Source: Kribbella steppae (GTDB taxonomy: Bacteria > Actinomycetota > Actinomycetes > Propionibacteriales > Kribbellaceae). Taken from it: a stretch of 64,000 nucleotides of DNA. Below are positions 17,364 through 25,813 of the stretch, piece after piece (within the stretch, counting starts at the first letter, position 1; each line of letters starts with the position of its first letter). The translations under genes were made by a program, and so were the position numbers. The stretch spans positions 62,001 through 126,000 of the forward strand of contig NZ_SLWN01000004.1 of assembly GCF_004342025.1 (NCBI RefSeq). The letters are read 5' to 3'. Under the pieces are notes generated by a model that was not told the origin of the DNA, did not search any database, and saw nothing but the letters and a program-made list of their open reading frames with translations.

Positions 17364-17940
17364 CGCGCAGGTAGTCGAGGCAGAGGTCCAAGGCGTACTC
17401 GAGGTGCTTGGACGAGCCCGACGACATGAGGATGGAGACCCCGCCCTGGATCGCGGCGATCAGCGCGGCCGCGGCGCGGTCGGGGTCGACATCCGCGCGG
17501 ATCTCGCCCGCGGCCTTCATGTCCTCGATGCCGGCCCGGATCCGGCGCTGCCACTGGGCGAGCAGTTTGCCGGTCACCGCCTGCGCGGCCGGTGTCGCCC
17601 GACCGATCTCGGTGATCAGCACACCGAGCGGGCAGTTCACCCCCTGGCGCCGGTACTTCTCGACGACGACGTCACGCCACTCCTGCCATGCCTCCCACGA
17701 GGTCAGTTGCCCAAGCTGCGGCTCCTGATCCTCGATCACCCGATCGGCCTCGCGCTCGGCCACCGCGAGCAACAACTGCTCCTTGCCGTCGGGGAAATAG
17801 TGGAACAACTGGCTCTTCCCCGTCCCACTGCGCCGCCCGATGTCGTCGAGCGTCACGGACGCGATTCCCCGTTCCCGAATCTCCGCGGCCGCCGCGTCCA
17901 CGATCCGTCCGCGCGTCGCCGCACCCTTCGCCGTCAGCAC
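17350..17940 (-). CDS. TetR/AcrR-family regulator
   Basis: 196 residues. N-terminal HTH: TRGRIVDAAAAEIRERG and TLDDIGRRSGTGKSQLFHYF; the C-terminal domain is the TetR_C_16/YcdC-like ligand domain. I start it at GTG 17940 (MLTAKGAATR); upstream in-frame sequence is not TetR-like. It is divergent from the LLM oxidoreductase. A 9-base direct repeat CGACTGTAC occurs at 17946-17954 and 18004-18012 in the gap, a possible operator pair for it. Confidence 0.9.
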   Translation of the reverse strand: MLTAKGAATRGRIVDAAAAEIRERGIASVTLDDIGRRSGTGKSQLFHYFPDGKEQLLLAVAEREADRVIEDQEPQLGQLTSWEAWQEWRDVVVEKYRRQGVNCPLGVLITEIGRATPAAQAVTGKLLAQWQRRIRAGIEDMKAAGEIRADVDPDRAAAALIAAIQGGVSILMSSGSSKHLEYALDLCLDYLRVSSS

Positions 17941-18053
17941 GCCAACGACTGTACCTGGCGGTCCAATCAAATCGCAGGCGGGTCGACCGCTAGCGGGTTT
18001 CGGCGACTGTACGGCGGGCACCGGCAGGCGGATCGAGGATCCGGAGGTTTTGC

Positions 18054-19013
18054 ATGCCCGTCGTCGGATGGCACGCGTCGCACGAACAGATCCCGCCCAG
18101 CCAGTTGCTGCGGGACATCCAGTTGGCCGAGCAAGCGGGGTTTCAGGCAGCGTGGTCGTCTGATCACTTCACGCCGTGGAGCCGGCGGCAGGGTGAGTCA
18201 GGTTTCGCGTTGTCGTGGTTGGGCGCGGCGATGGCGACCACGTCGATTCCGGTAGGAGTCGTGAGTACGCCGGGGCAGCGGTACCACCCGGCGATCATCG
18301 CGCAGGCCCTGGCGACGCTGGCCGAGATGTTCCCCGGGCGCTTGTCGGCCGGGTTCGGCAGCGGCGAGTTCATGAACGAGCACGTCACCGGCGAACCCTG
18401 GCCGGACAAGGGCACTCGTAACGCACGCCTGAAAGAGTCCGTCGACGTGATTCGCACGCTCCTGGCCGGTGAGGAAGTCACCCACCACGGGCTGATCCAC
18501 GTGGACCGGGCGAGGTTGTGGTCCCTGCCCGAGCAGCCGCCTCGGATGCTGGCTCTCGCAGTGAGCGAAGCGACCGCGCGGTGGGCCGGTGAATGGGCCG
18601 ACGGGCTGGTCACCATCTGGCAGCCGCCGGAGATGTTGAAGCGCATCGTGGCCGCGTTCCGCGAGAACGGCGGCGACGGCAAGCCGCTCGCGATGCAGAT
18701 GCACGTGAGCTGGGCGCCGACCGAGGACGAGGCGTTGAACATCGCCTTCGACCAGTGGCGGACGAATCTGTTCGAGGCACCGCTGTGCTGGAACCTCGCC
18801 ACCGCGGAAGAGTTCGACCTGGCCGCGACGCATGTCCGGCCGGAAGACATGCGTCGCAGCGTGGTGATCTCGTCGGATCCGGAGCGGTTCGTCGAGTGCG
18901 TCCGCGAGGTGGCCGATCTCGGTTTCGACGAGGTCTACCTCCATCACGTCGGCCAGAACCAGCAACCCTTCCTCGAGACCTTCGGTCAGCAGGTCCTTCC
19001 CGCGTTGACCTAG
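18054..19013 (+). CDS. Luciferase-like (LLM class) flavin/F420 oxidoreductase
   Basis: 319-residue TIM-barrel LLM enzyme. It starts MPVVGWHASHEQIPPSQLL, with WSSDHFTPWS and GFGSGEFMNEHVTG, and resembles the F420-dependent glucose-6-phosphate dehydrogenase branch and its FMN-using relatives. A good ribosome site (GGAGGTTTTGC) precedes the ATG. It probably reduces or oxidises a small carbonyl substrate using F420 or FMN; which cofactor cannot be told here. The divergent TetR is its likely regulator. Its stop touches a PhoX remnant on the other strand. Confidence 0.9.
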   Translation: MPVVGWHASHEQIPPSQLLRDIQLAEQAGFQAAWSSDHFTPWSRRQGESGFALSWLGAAMATTSIPVGVVSTPGQRYHPAIIAQALATLAEMFPGRLSAGFGSGEFMNEHVTGEPWPDKGTRNARLKESVDVIRTLLAGEEVTHHGLIHVDRARLWSLPEQPPRMLALAVSEATARWAGEWADGLVTIWQPPEMLKRIVAAFRENGGDGKPLAMQMHVSWAPTEDEALNIAFDQWRTNLFEAPLCWNLATAEEFDLAATHVRPEDMRRSVVISSDPERFVECVREVADLGFDEVYLHHVGQNQQPFLETFGQQVLPALT

Positions 19014-19110
19014 AGGCTGGTGCGGAACGGGCCGGTGACCTCGTAGGTGATGCCACCACTGCTCGATCCGCTCGTCCCCCGGCTGGGACGAGAAGTAGAG
19101 GCGGTTGCCG
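19010..19110 (-). pseudogene. C-terminal remnant of a PhoX-like (DUF839) phosphatase
   Basis: On the minus strand about 33 codons encode the tail of a PhoX-type phosphatase: NRLYFSSQPG, then after a one-base shift TSGSSSGGITYEVTGPFR and TSL-stop. The shift lies at a run of five C on the plus strand (19076-19080); one fewer base would make the frame continuous. All of the rest of the gene (several hundred residues in the family) is missing; homology ends near 19110 where the FtsX tail begins. Confidence 0.75.
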
Positions 19111-19206
19111 GCCGGGCTGGGGGCGCTCCTGGTCGTCCTCGCCACCAGCCTGCCCGCCCGCCTGGCCACCCGGATCCCCGCCGCTGACGCCCTCCGCTAC
19201 GAGTAA
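19105..19206 (+). pseudogene. C-terminal remnant of an FtsX-type ABC permease
   Basis: About 33 codons read GALLVVLATSLPARLATR then IPAADALRYE-stop, the classic end of MacB/FtsX-like permeases (last membrane helix, PARxAxRIP and ALRYE). The remainder, about 350-800 residues in the family, is absent. It joins directly, back to back, with the PhoX tail, as expected if one deletion removed the 5' parts of two divergent genes. Its end overlaps the DoxX gene by 10 bases. Confidence 0.78.
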
Positions 19207-19592
19207 CGCCGTACCGACTCACTGATCGCCGACCGGCGGAACCACGCGATGCTCGCGGCGACCAGGAGGTACGCGAACGCGACCACGGGCGAGTAGCCGA
19301 GGACGAACACGTTCGTGACGACCGCACCAGCCATGATGCCGGCCAGGCCCAGGGCCGCCGGACCGCAGAGCCGCGGGATCAGGAGACCGATCGCGCCGGC
19401 GAGTTCGAGGGTGCCGACGACGTAGCGGAACCACTGACCCGCGCCGATGTCGGCGAACAGGTCGACCATGACCGGACTGCCGGACAGCTTCATCAGGGCC
19501 GTCGGCACGAACCCGACCGCCAGCACCACCTGAACCACCCACAGCGCCACCGATCCAGGCCGGACCCTGCGCATCGTGACCGTCGTACTCAT
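19197..19592 (-). CDS. DoxX-family membrane protein
   Basis: 131 residues with four predicted membrane helices (starting near residues 14, 50, 75 and 100). The pattern FVPTALMKLSGSP and LELAGAIGLLIPR matches the DoxX family, small quinone/redox-linked membrane proteins of uncertain function. A strong ribosome site (AAGGAGGACATC) precedes the ATG. The 178-base gap to the next gene upstream (19593-19770) holds nothing I can identify. Confidence 0.88.
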   Translation of the reverse strand: MSTTVTMRRVRPGSVALWVVQVVLAVGFVPTALMKLSGSPVMVDLFADIGAGQWFRYVVGTLELAGAIGLLIPRLCGPAALGLAGIMAGAVVTNVFVLGYSPVVAFAYLLVAASIAWFRRSAISESVRRYS

Positions 19593-19770
19593 GATGTCCT
19601 CCTTCGTCGTTCTGGTACGACGAAGATCCCGTCACGCAGCCATGACCCACATCCGTGCCGAGCACGGAGGCACCACGGAACCACCACTGGTCTCGATGCA
19701 ACGGGTCGGCTGGGTCGGGCAGTACTGCCGGAACCACCGCGACCCCAGACCACCTACAACGCGTACTCGG

Positions 19771-20301
19771 TCACTTGAGGTGGCGGGCGATGGTGTGGGC
19801 GGCGTCGATGGATTCGGTGTGGGTGGTGTCGACCTCTACGTCGTACTTCACGCCCTCGTGGACGATCTCGGCCTGCAGTGCGGCCATGCCGGTGACCCGG
19901 TCGCCTCGGGCCATTTCGCGGCCGGCGGCGACCGCCGCGTCACAGCGCACGCCGACCCACAGCACATCGAGGTCGCCGACCGCGTCGCGCCAGCGCTGCT
20001 GCGAGGCCGCCCCACCGAGGAACACGTCGTCGACGATCACGCGCGCACCGGCCCGGCACATCGCGACGATCCCTTCCACCCAGGCTGCTTCGAGCTGCCG
20101 GAACACCGGCCCGACCGCGATGTCACCATCCGGCTTGAACTCGATCCCGGCGTCCGAGTCCTGCATCGCCGCCGGCAGCGCGTCGACGAAGCTGTCCACC
20201 CCGAACGCCATCCAGGGCTCCGGCAACACCGCCTGCAAGCACCGCACGATCCCCGACTTGCCCGAGCTGGACCCACCGTTCAGCACAATCATCCGCGTCA
20301 C
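19771..20301 (-). CDS. Chloramphenicol 3-O-phosphotransferase-like kinase
   Basis: 176 residues, very close in layout to the Streptomyces venezuelae chloramphenicol phosphotransferase (178 residues). Walker A is [17 protein letters not shown], the catalytic Asp sits in [13 protein letters not shown], and IVDDVFLGG and [14 protein letters not shown] are kept. It would phosphorylate the primary hydroxyl of chloramphenicol or of another small molecule, giving possible intrinsic resistance. GTG at 20301 reproduces the start of the known enzyme ([10 protein letters not shown]); ATG 20292 is the alternative. Function by similarity only. Confidence 0.87.
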   Translation of the reverse strand: MTRMIVLNGGSSSGKSGIVRCLQAVLPEPWMAFGVDSFVDALPAAMQDSDAGIEFKPDGDIAVGPVFRQLEAAWVEGIVAMCRAGARVIVDDVFLGGAASQQRWRDAVGDLDVLWVGVRCDAAVAAGREMARGDRVTGMAALQAEIVHEGVKYDVEVDTTHTESIDAAHTIARHLK

Positions 20302-20348
20302 GGGCCCAAGGCTAGACGGCAACCGCCGCGTGAGCCCGCTGATTTCGA

Positions 20349-21035
20349 TCAGAGCTGGTTGCTCTGGCGTTCGACCTGGGTGACGATCTCCTCGGAGACC
20401 CGGCGCAGTTTGGTGTTGCTGGTCTGCGACAGCCTGGTCAGGAAGGCGAAGGCTCGATGCTCGGGGAGCTTGTAGCGCTCCATGACGATGCCGATCGCCT
20501 GACCGATCGTCGTCCGGGTGCGCAGGGCCTCCTCGAGGTTGTGGATCTCGCGGGCGTACTCGATCGCCGTCGCGGAGTGGTGAGCGAACAGGGCGGCGAG
20601 TGCGGAGAAGTCCTCGAACGCCCCGACGTTGCGGGAATACAGGTTGAGGGCACCGTTCGCCTTCGGCGCGTCGAACAGCAGCAGACCGGCCTGTGCCCGG
20701 ATACCGGCCGCCACCGCGACATCGGCGTACCGCGGGAAGCGTTGGTCGGTGGCCAGATCCGGGGAGATGACGTGCACCGTGTCCACCGCGGCCTGGTAGC
20801 ACGGCCCTTCGCGCAGCTCGTACTGCGCCGCGTCGACCGGTAGCAGCACCGCATCGGTCGGCGCGACGGTTTCCAGCCGCTCGTCCTCGTGCAGCACCGT
20901 GATGCTGGCGTACTCGACCTCCGGCAACAGTTCGACCGCGGCCGCCGTAATGCTGCGCAACGTGTCGTCCAGCGCACGCGGCGTCAGCGACTTCGACAGC
21001 TGCCGCATCGTCTCGACCATTTGCTCATCGCGCAT
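20349..21035 (-). CDS. GAF and ANTAR domain RNA-binding antiterminator
   Basis: 228 residues: a GAF sensor domain (about 15-150) followed by an ANTAR domain (about 165-222, [26 protein letters not shown]). ANTAR proteins bind paired hairpins in nascent RNA and prevent termination; the GAF domain supplies the signal. The start at 21035 ([10 protein letters not shown]) is preferred, ATG 21020 is possible. It lies 37 bases after the MFS gene on the same strand. Target RNAs not visible nearby. Confidence 0.88.
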   Translation of the reverse strand: MRDEQMVETMRQLSKSLTPRALDDTLRSITAAAVELLPEVEYASITVLHEDERLETVAPTDAVLLPVDAAQYELREGPCYQAAVDTVHVISPDLATDQRFPRYADVAVAAGIRAQAGLLLFDAPKANGALNLYSRNVGAFEDFSALAALFAHHSATAIEYAREIHNLEEALRTRTTIGQAIGIVMERYKLPEHRAFAFLTRLSQTSNTKLRRVSEEIVTQVERQSNQL

Positions 21036-21072
21036 AAATAGCCCGGTACCCGATACCGACTCAGGAATTCGC

Positions 21073-22323
21073 TCAGACGGCGACCGGGATCCGTTCCCCC
21101 TCCGGCGCCGCGTGCGTGCGGCGGGCCAGCAGGATGAACGGCAGGGCCAGAAGCTGGATGACGGCGCCCAGGAGGTACGCCGGGCCGTAGCCCCAGACGT
21201 CCGCGGCACGGCCGAGGGTCGGCTGGATCACCACGCCGCCGGCCGATCCGAGCAGGCTGTCCGAGGACAGGACGGTCGCTCGCTGCGCCGACGGGATCAG
21301 CTCGTTGAGGTAGGCCTGCCGAACCGGCGTCACCGCGGCGAACAGCACACTCCAGACAGCCAGCAGAACGAACGCAGCCCAGAAGCTCGTCGTCAGGCCG
21401 ATCAGGACCAGTACGACGACGACCGACCCCACTGCGGCGAGCATGACCGACGTACGCCGACGGAACACGCGAGCCACGGACGACGCCGAGGCGCCACCCA
21501 GGATCTGCGCACCGGCAACCAGTCCGGCGCTCAGGCCCGCGATCGCGTACGAGTCGCTGCTGCCGTACAACTCCAGCAGGTACGGCTGCGCGGCGTAGAA
21601 ACCGTAGACGCTCACACCCGCGGTGAAGGGCGCGGCGAGCATCACCCACCGCACCGGCGGGTTCAGCAAACCGTGGTCCAGCGACGACCGCAGGATGCCG
21701 CGCATCTCCGCGACGACCGATACTCGCGGCTTCGGCGTGAAGCCGATGTCGTGCATCGCCCGCCACGCCACCACGAAGGTGACGCCGAGCAGTGCCGCAC
21801 GGACGGCGTACGGGACACCAAGATTCGTCCACTGCGCCAGCAGGCCGCCGCCGATCGAACCGCCCAGCATCGCCACACCGCTCGCGATCTGTCCCTTGGC
21901 GAACGCGGCGTCCAGCGAGCCTCGGTACCCGGTCGCGTTCAGCCCGTCCACCAGCCACGCCTCCGTCGCACCGCTGAAGAACGTGAACCCCAGTCCGAGC
22001 AGCACCGACGCGGTCGCCCACGCCGCGAACGGCGCACCGGTCTGCTGCCACAACAGCAGATACAGCAGCGTGGACACGAACAAGGTGATCGTCCCGAGCA
22101 GGTACGACGTACGCCGCCCGACCGTATCCGCGACCACACCGGTGGGGACCTCGAACAACACCATCCCCACGGTGAAGAACGCGTTGGCCACGAAGGCCTC
22201 CCCGATGCTCAAGCCGGCATCGAGCAGGAACAACGTGTTGACGCCCCAGATCATCGACGATGCGGCCGTCGACACCACAGTCAGCGTGATGTACGTCCGC
22301 AGAACCTGCTCCGGCCTCGTCAT
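21073..22323 (-). CDS. MFS transporter
   Basis: 416 residues with about 12 hydrophobic helices. The MFS signature between helices 2 and 3 is visible as GVVADTVGRRTSYLLG. A good ribosome site (GGAGGTGCC) precedes the ATG. The fold is of the drug/metabolite exporter type; substrate unknown. It could be co-transcribed with the GAF-ANTAR gene downstream. Confidence 0.9.
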   Translation of the reverse strand: MTRPEQVLRTYITLTVVSTAASSMIWGVNTLFLLDAGLSIGEAFVANAFFTVGMVLFEVPTGVVADTVGRRTSYLLGTITLFVSTLLYLLLWQQTGAPFAAWATASVLLGLGFTFFSGATEAWLVDGLNATGYRGSLDAAFAKGQIASGVAMLGGSIGGGLLAQWTNLGVPYAVRAALLGVTFVVAWRAMHDIGFTPKPRVSVVAEMRGILRSSLDHGLLNPPVRWVMLAAPFTAGVSVYGFYAAQPYLLELYGSSDSYAIAGLSAGLVAGAQILGGASASSVARVFRRRTSVMLAAVGSVVVVLVLIGLTTSFWAAFVLLAVWSVLFAAVTPVRQAYLNELIPSAQRATVLSSDSLLGSAGGVVIQPTLGRAADVWGYGPAYLLGAVIQLLALPFILLARRTHAAPEGERIPVAV

Positions 22324-22374
22324 CGGGCACCTCCTCCGTAGTCATCTGCTACGTCGGAGCGGACCCGAAGATCT

Positions 22375-22986
22375 CTACAACCAGGGTGTCAGCGGCTCTG
22401 CAGGCGCACCATCGGCGGTGAGCACGCTCTCATACGGCCGGCCGGCCAGGTACGCCGCGACCTCTGGCAGCGGCCCACGGACCTCCGGCACGTCGCCACG
22501 GTTGGTCCGGATATCGGTGCACAGCTCGTCGAGAAAGTCGTCCGGCAGCTCGGCGAAGGTCACGCCGGTGCCGAGGTCGACGGCGTGGATCATGACTTCG
22601 CGGCTCCGCATCCACGGGATCGCGATCGCCGCGACCTCGCGGCCCTGCGCGGTCCGCACCGGGGCCTGCCACTGCTGCTCGGTCAGCGTCGCCATCGACT
22701 CCGTCAGAATCCGTGCGGACTCGTCGAACCAGGCGAGCAGCTCATCGGCCGGCCGCAGTGCACCCGCCTCGATGTCAGCGGTCCGCTGGTCCGGCGAGGC
22801 GTACATCGGTCGCTCCTCGCCGGTCCGGGCCCAGTGCACCAGATTGCCGAGTGCCTCGGCGTTCAACGCGAGGTGTGCGGCAACGTGTTTCCTGGTCCAG
22901 CCGGGCAACTGCGACGGACCGTCGAGATCCACGAGAGCCTTGCGGCAGAGCGCCGTACCTACTGCGATCCACTCATCCGTTCGCAT
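22375..22986 (-). CDS. Mycothiol-dependent maleylpyruvate isomerase
   Basis: 203-residue MDMPI/DinB-fold enzyme: LPGWTRKHVAAHLALNAEAL holds the metal-binding His of this family. In the gentisate pathway it isomerises maleylpyruvate to fumarylpyruvate with mycothiol as cofactor, the actinobacterial replacement for the glutathione enzyme. The ATG overlaps the stop of the fumarylpyruvate hydrolase gene by one base, so it is the third gene of the operon. Context makes the assignment firm; sequence alone would only say MDMPI family. Confidence 0.88.
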   Translation of the reverse strand: MRTDEWIAVGTALCRKALVDLDGPSQLPGWTRKHVAAHLALNAEALGNLVHWARTGEERPMYASPDQRTADIEAGALRPADELLAWFDESARILTESMATLTEQQWQAPVRTAQGREVAAIAIPWMRSREVMIHAVDLGTGVTFAELPDDFLDELCTDIRTNRGDVPEVRGPLPEVAAYLAGRPYESVLTADGAPAEPLTPWL

Positions 22987-23795
22987 CAGCCGGCCGCCAC
23001 CCGGTTCTCGAGCCGGCCGATGCCCTCGATCTCGGTCACGACGATCTCGCCGCCCTGGAGGAAGACCGGAGGCTTGCGGGCATGGCCGACACCGCCGGGG
23101 GTGCCGGTGGCGATCAGGTCGCCGGGGTTCAGGCGGATCATGGTCGAAACGTACCGGACCAGATCGACCGGGTCGAAGAGCAGATCGCCGGTGGTGTCCT
23201 TCTGCATCACCTGGTCGTTCACCCGGCAGCGGATGTCGAGCGCAGGGCGCGGTCCGCCGACCTCGTCGGGGGTGACCAGGTACGGACCGACCGGGGTGGT
23301 CGAGTCCCAGTTCTTGCCCTGCAACCACTCGCGGGTGCGGAACTGCCAATCGCGGCAGGTGATGTCGTTGAGCACGGTGAAACCGGCGATCGCGTCGACA
23401 GCTTCGTCCTCACTGGCACGCCGTACCTCGCGACCGATCACCACCGCCAGCTCGGCCTCCCAGTCGAACATCTCCGTCTCGGCCGGCCGGAGGATGTCGT
23501 CGTACGCACCGATGAGTGTGTCGGCGAACTTGCAGAACAGCGTCGGGTACTCGGGCAGGTCGCGGCCCATCTCCTGGATGTGGTTGCGATAGTTCAGCCC
23601 GACACACACCACCTTGCTCGGCCGCGGCACCAACGGGGCGAAGTCCGCCCCGGCCAGCGCATACTCCTTGCCGTCGGCAACTTCAGCCGCGGCGAGTACG
23701 GCGCCGACGTCGGACACCCCGAGATCGACCAGCACGTCGCCCTCGACGCGGACGGCGGTGGTGCGGTCATCGACCCGAATGGTTGCCAGCTTCAC
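22986..23795 (-). CDS. Fumarylpyruvate hydrolase (FAH family)
   Basis: 269 residues of the fumarylacetoacetate-hydrolase fold. VVCVGLNYRNHIQEMG is the family signature, and the metal-binding acids lie in MFDWEAELAVVIG. In this operon it should split fumarylpyruvate into fumarate and pyruvate. The start overlaps the end of gentisate dioxygenase by 4 bases and the stop overlaps the isomerase start, so the three enzymes are translationally coupled. Confidence 0.9.
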   Translation of the reverse strand: MKLATIRVDDRTTAVRVEGDVLVDLGVSDVGAVLAAAEVADGKEYALAGADFAPLVPRPSKVVCVGLNYRNHIQEMGRDLPEYPTLFCKFADTLIGAYDDILRPAETEMFDWEAELAVVIGREVRRASEDEAVDAIAGFTVLNDITCRDWQFRTREWLQGKNWDSTTPVGPYLVTPDEVGGPRPALDIRCRVNDQVMQKDTTGDLLFDPVDLVRYVSTMIRLNPGDLIATGTPGGVGHARKPPVFLQGGEIVVTEIEGIGRLENRVAAG

Positions 23796-24931
23796 CGGCC
23801 GACCTCCTCGACCTGGCTGCGGAACAGGTTCAACTTGCTGAAGATCGGCGCGTCACTGAACTGGAACAGGTCGAGCGCACCCGAGTCGGAGTCAGAACCC
23901 GACGCCTGCGACGACACCGACAACGGCATCCACGATGGTACGACGAACAAGTCGCCGCGCTGCACCGACCACGAGAAGTCGCCGACCGTCAAGCGACCGG
24001 ACCCGTCGAACACTTGGTACACCGACGAACCGGTCTCCCGACGAGGTGCCGTCTCGACTCCCGAAGCGATGCGATGGAACTGCACCCGGATCGTCGGCAG
24101 CACATCACCTGCGGTGGTCGGGTTGGTGTAGCGAACCACCGCGTGACCACGTTCGACCGTGCTCGGGTAGCCCTCGCGCTCCAGCTCCAGCTGATCGGTC
24201 AACGCGGCATCGGTGTCGGCCCACCGGTAGCACAGCAGCGGGCTGCCCTCGGCCGGCTTGAACTGGGACACCGGCACCAGCCCCGGATGACGCCAGAGTC
24301 GTTCTGAGCGGGAGCGGTCCGGCGTCGCGTGCTCCTCCTCGGACAGGTGCTCGCGGCCGAAGTCGAAGAACTGCGACTCGACGTCGTACTGGAACGGGAT
24401 GTCCAGCCCGTCGATCCAGGCCATCGGCTCGGACGCCGAGTTGTGGTGCGCGTGCCAGTTCATCCCGGCCTGCGGGAGGAAGTCACCGCGGCGCATCGGA
24501 ACCGGGTCGCGCTCGACGACCGTCCAGACACCTTCGCCCTCGACCACGAACCGGAACGCGTTCTGGGTGTGCCGATGCTCGGGTGCGTCCTCCCCCGGCA
24601 TCAGGTACTGGATCGCGGCCCACAGGGTCGGCGTCGCGTACGGGCGTCCGCCCAGGCTCGGGTTGGCCAGTGCGATCGCTCGCCGCTCGCCGCCGCGGCC
24701 GACCGGCACGAGATCGCCGGAGCGCGCGGCCAGCTCGACCAGGTTCTTCCACTCCCACAGGTGCGGCTGGGCCTTCGAGGTGGGCTGGTGCGGCATCAGG
24801 TCGCCGATCCGGGTCCACAGCGGTACCAGCAGTTCGTTCTCGAAGCCGCGGTAGAGATCTTCCAGCTCAGGCGTCGCCGGCGGCTGGTCAGGCCCGTCCT
24901 CGGCGGTCAGCTTCACAGGTGAGTCGGTCAT
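23792..24931 (-). CDS. Gentisate 1,2-dioxygenase
   Basis: 379-residue bicupin ring-cleavage dioxygenase. The first cupin contains PEHRHTQNAFRFVVEG with the iron-binding His pair; GDFLPQAGMNWHAHHN gives the third; a second cupin follows from about residue 280. It opens gentisate to maleylpyruvate using Fe(II) and oxygen. I use ATG 24931; a GTG at 24940 is in frame. First gene of the gentisate operon and divergent from the IclR gene. No gentisate-forming hydroxylase is in the operon itself. Confidence 0.93.
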   Translation of the reverse strand: MTDSPVKLTAEDGPDQPPATPELEDLYRGFENELLVPLWTRIGDLMPHQPTSKAQPHLWEWKNLVELAARSGDLVPVGRGGERRAIALANPSLGGRPYATPTLWAAIQYLMPGEDAPEHRHTQNAFRFVVEGEGVWTVVERDPVPMRRGDFLPQAGMNWHAHHNSASEPMAWIDGLDIPFQYDVESQFFDFGREHLSEEEHATPDRSRSERLWRHPGLVPVSQFKPAEGSPLLCYRWADTDAALTDQLELEREGYPSTVERGHAVVRYTNPTTAGDVLPTIRVQFHRIASGVETAPRRETGSSVYQVFDGSGRLTVGDFSWSVQRGDLFVVPSWMPLSVSSQASGSDSDSGALDLFQFSDAPIFSKLNLFRSQVEEVGR

Positions 24932-24960
24932 GGGAATCACAGTGCTCTGTCCGCCGAATC

Positions 24961-24982
24961 CAGAACAGAAGATTCTGTCCTG
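24961..24982. promoter_or_regulatory. IclR operator candidate (22-bp near-perfect palindrome)
   Basis: Between the divergent gentisate and IclR genes lies CAGAACAGAAGATTCTGTCC continuing TG, an inverted repeat with core ACAGAA-N2-TTCTGT (24965-24978). A further CAGAAT half-site at 24983-24988 continues the spacing, giving three consecutive half-sites. It sits 13 bases before the IclR ATG and 30 before the dioxygenase start, a fit for autoregulation plus control of the operon. Confidence 0.65.
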
Positions 24983-24994
24983 CAGAATGGGTCA

Positions 24995-25747
24995 ATGGCC
25001 AAGCAGATGAAGAACCCACCGGCGTACGGCGTGACGAGTGTGGACCACGCACTACGCCTGGCGGTGATCCTGCAGGTGGAAGGGCCGCTGACCGTGTCCG
25101 CCGCCGCCGAACGGCTCGGCGTCGCCCGGTCCACCGCGCATCGGCTGCTGTCCACGCTGGTCTATCGCGACTTCGCCGTACAGGACGACGACCGCGGCTA
25201 CCGCGCCGGCCCGGTGCTCGAGGTCGCGGCGACCGCACACTCCGGGACCGGCGTCATCCGAGCCGCCGCGCTCGGGCCGATGCGCACCCTGGTCGACACC
25301 CTCGACGAGACCGTCAATCTCAGCGTCCGCACCGGTCGGACGATCCGCTTCATCGCCTCGGTCGAGTCCACCCAGACGTTGCGGGTCGGCAGTCGCGAGG
25401 GCATGGTCCTTCCAGCCCACCAGTCGACCGGCGGCCTGGTCATGCTGGCCGCACTCACCGACGAACAACTCATCGCCCTGTACGACGCCGCGCCGCCGAC
25501 CGAACGGGTCGACCTGACGAAACTCCGGCGAGAACTGCGGGCGGTCCGGCGCAGCGGTGTCGCCATCAACCGCGAACGCACCGAGCGCGGCCTGATCGCC
25601 CTCGGTCGCGCGATCACCAACGCCCAAGGAGAGACTGTCGCGGCGGTCTCGGTGTCGATGCCGCGCGCCCGCTACTCCCCCGCCCGGGTGGAGCGGATCA
25701 CCCCCGCCCTCACCACCGCAGCCCAAGAGATCTCCGCGGCGCTGTAG
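24995..25747 (+). CDS. IclR-family regulator of the gentisate operon
   Basis: 250 residues: winged HTH (about 15-80, LTVSAAAERLGVARSTAHRLL) and the IclR effector domain (about 85-250). IclR proteins often control aromatic catabolic operons and bind the ring-cleavage substrate or a precursor. The divergent placement and the palindrome between make it the likely regulator of gentisate degradation. Confidence 0.92.
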   Translation: MAKQMKNPPAYGVTSVDHALRLAVILQVEGPLTVSAAAERLGVARSTAHRLLSTLVYRDFAVQDDDRGYRAGPVLEVAATAHSGTGVIRAAALGPMRTLVDTLDETVNLSVRTGRTIRFIASVESTQTLRVGSREGMVLPAHQSTGGLVMLAALTDEQLIALYDAAPPTERVDLTKLRRELRAVRRSGVAINRERTERGLIALGRAITNAQGETVAAVSVSMPRARYSPARVERITPALTTAAQEISAAL

Positions 25748-25768
25748 CCGAGCGAGGCCGGCTACGGC

Positions 25769-25810
25769 TCCGCGGCGCTGCGACCGAAAGCCCGGTCACA
25801 GCGCCGCGGA
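25769..25810. terminator. Bidirectional hairpin terminator
   Basis: A perfect 12-bp stem TCCGCGGCGCTG / CAGCGCCGCGGA encloses an 18-base loop that itself contains GACCG-N6-CGGTC. It lies exactly between the convergent ends of the IclR gene and the methyltransferase, so it can serve both strands. No strong U-tract is present, as is common in actinobacteria. Confidence 0.8.
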
Positions 25811-25813
25811 CGG

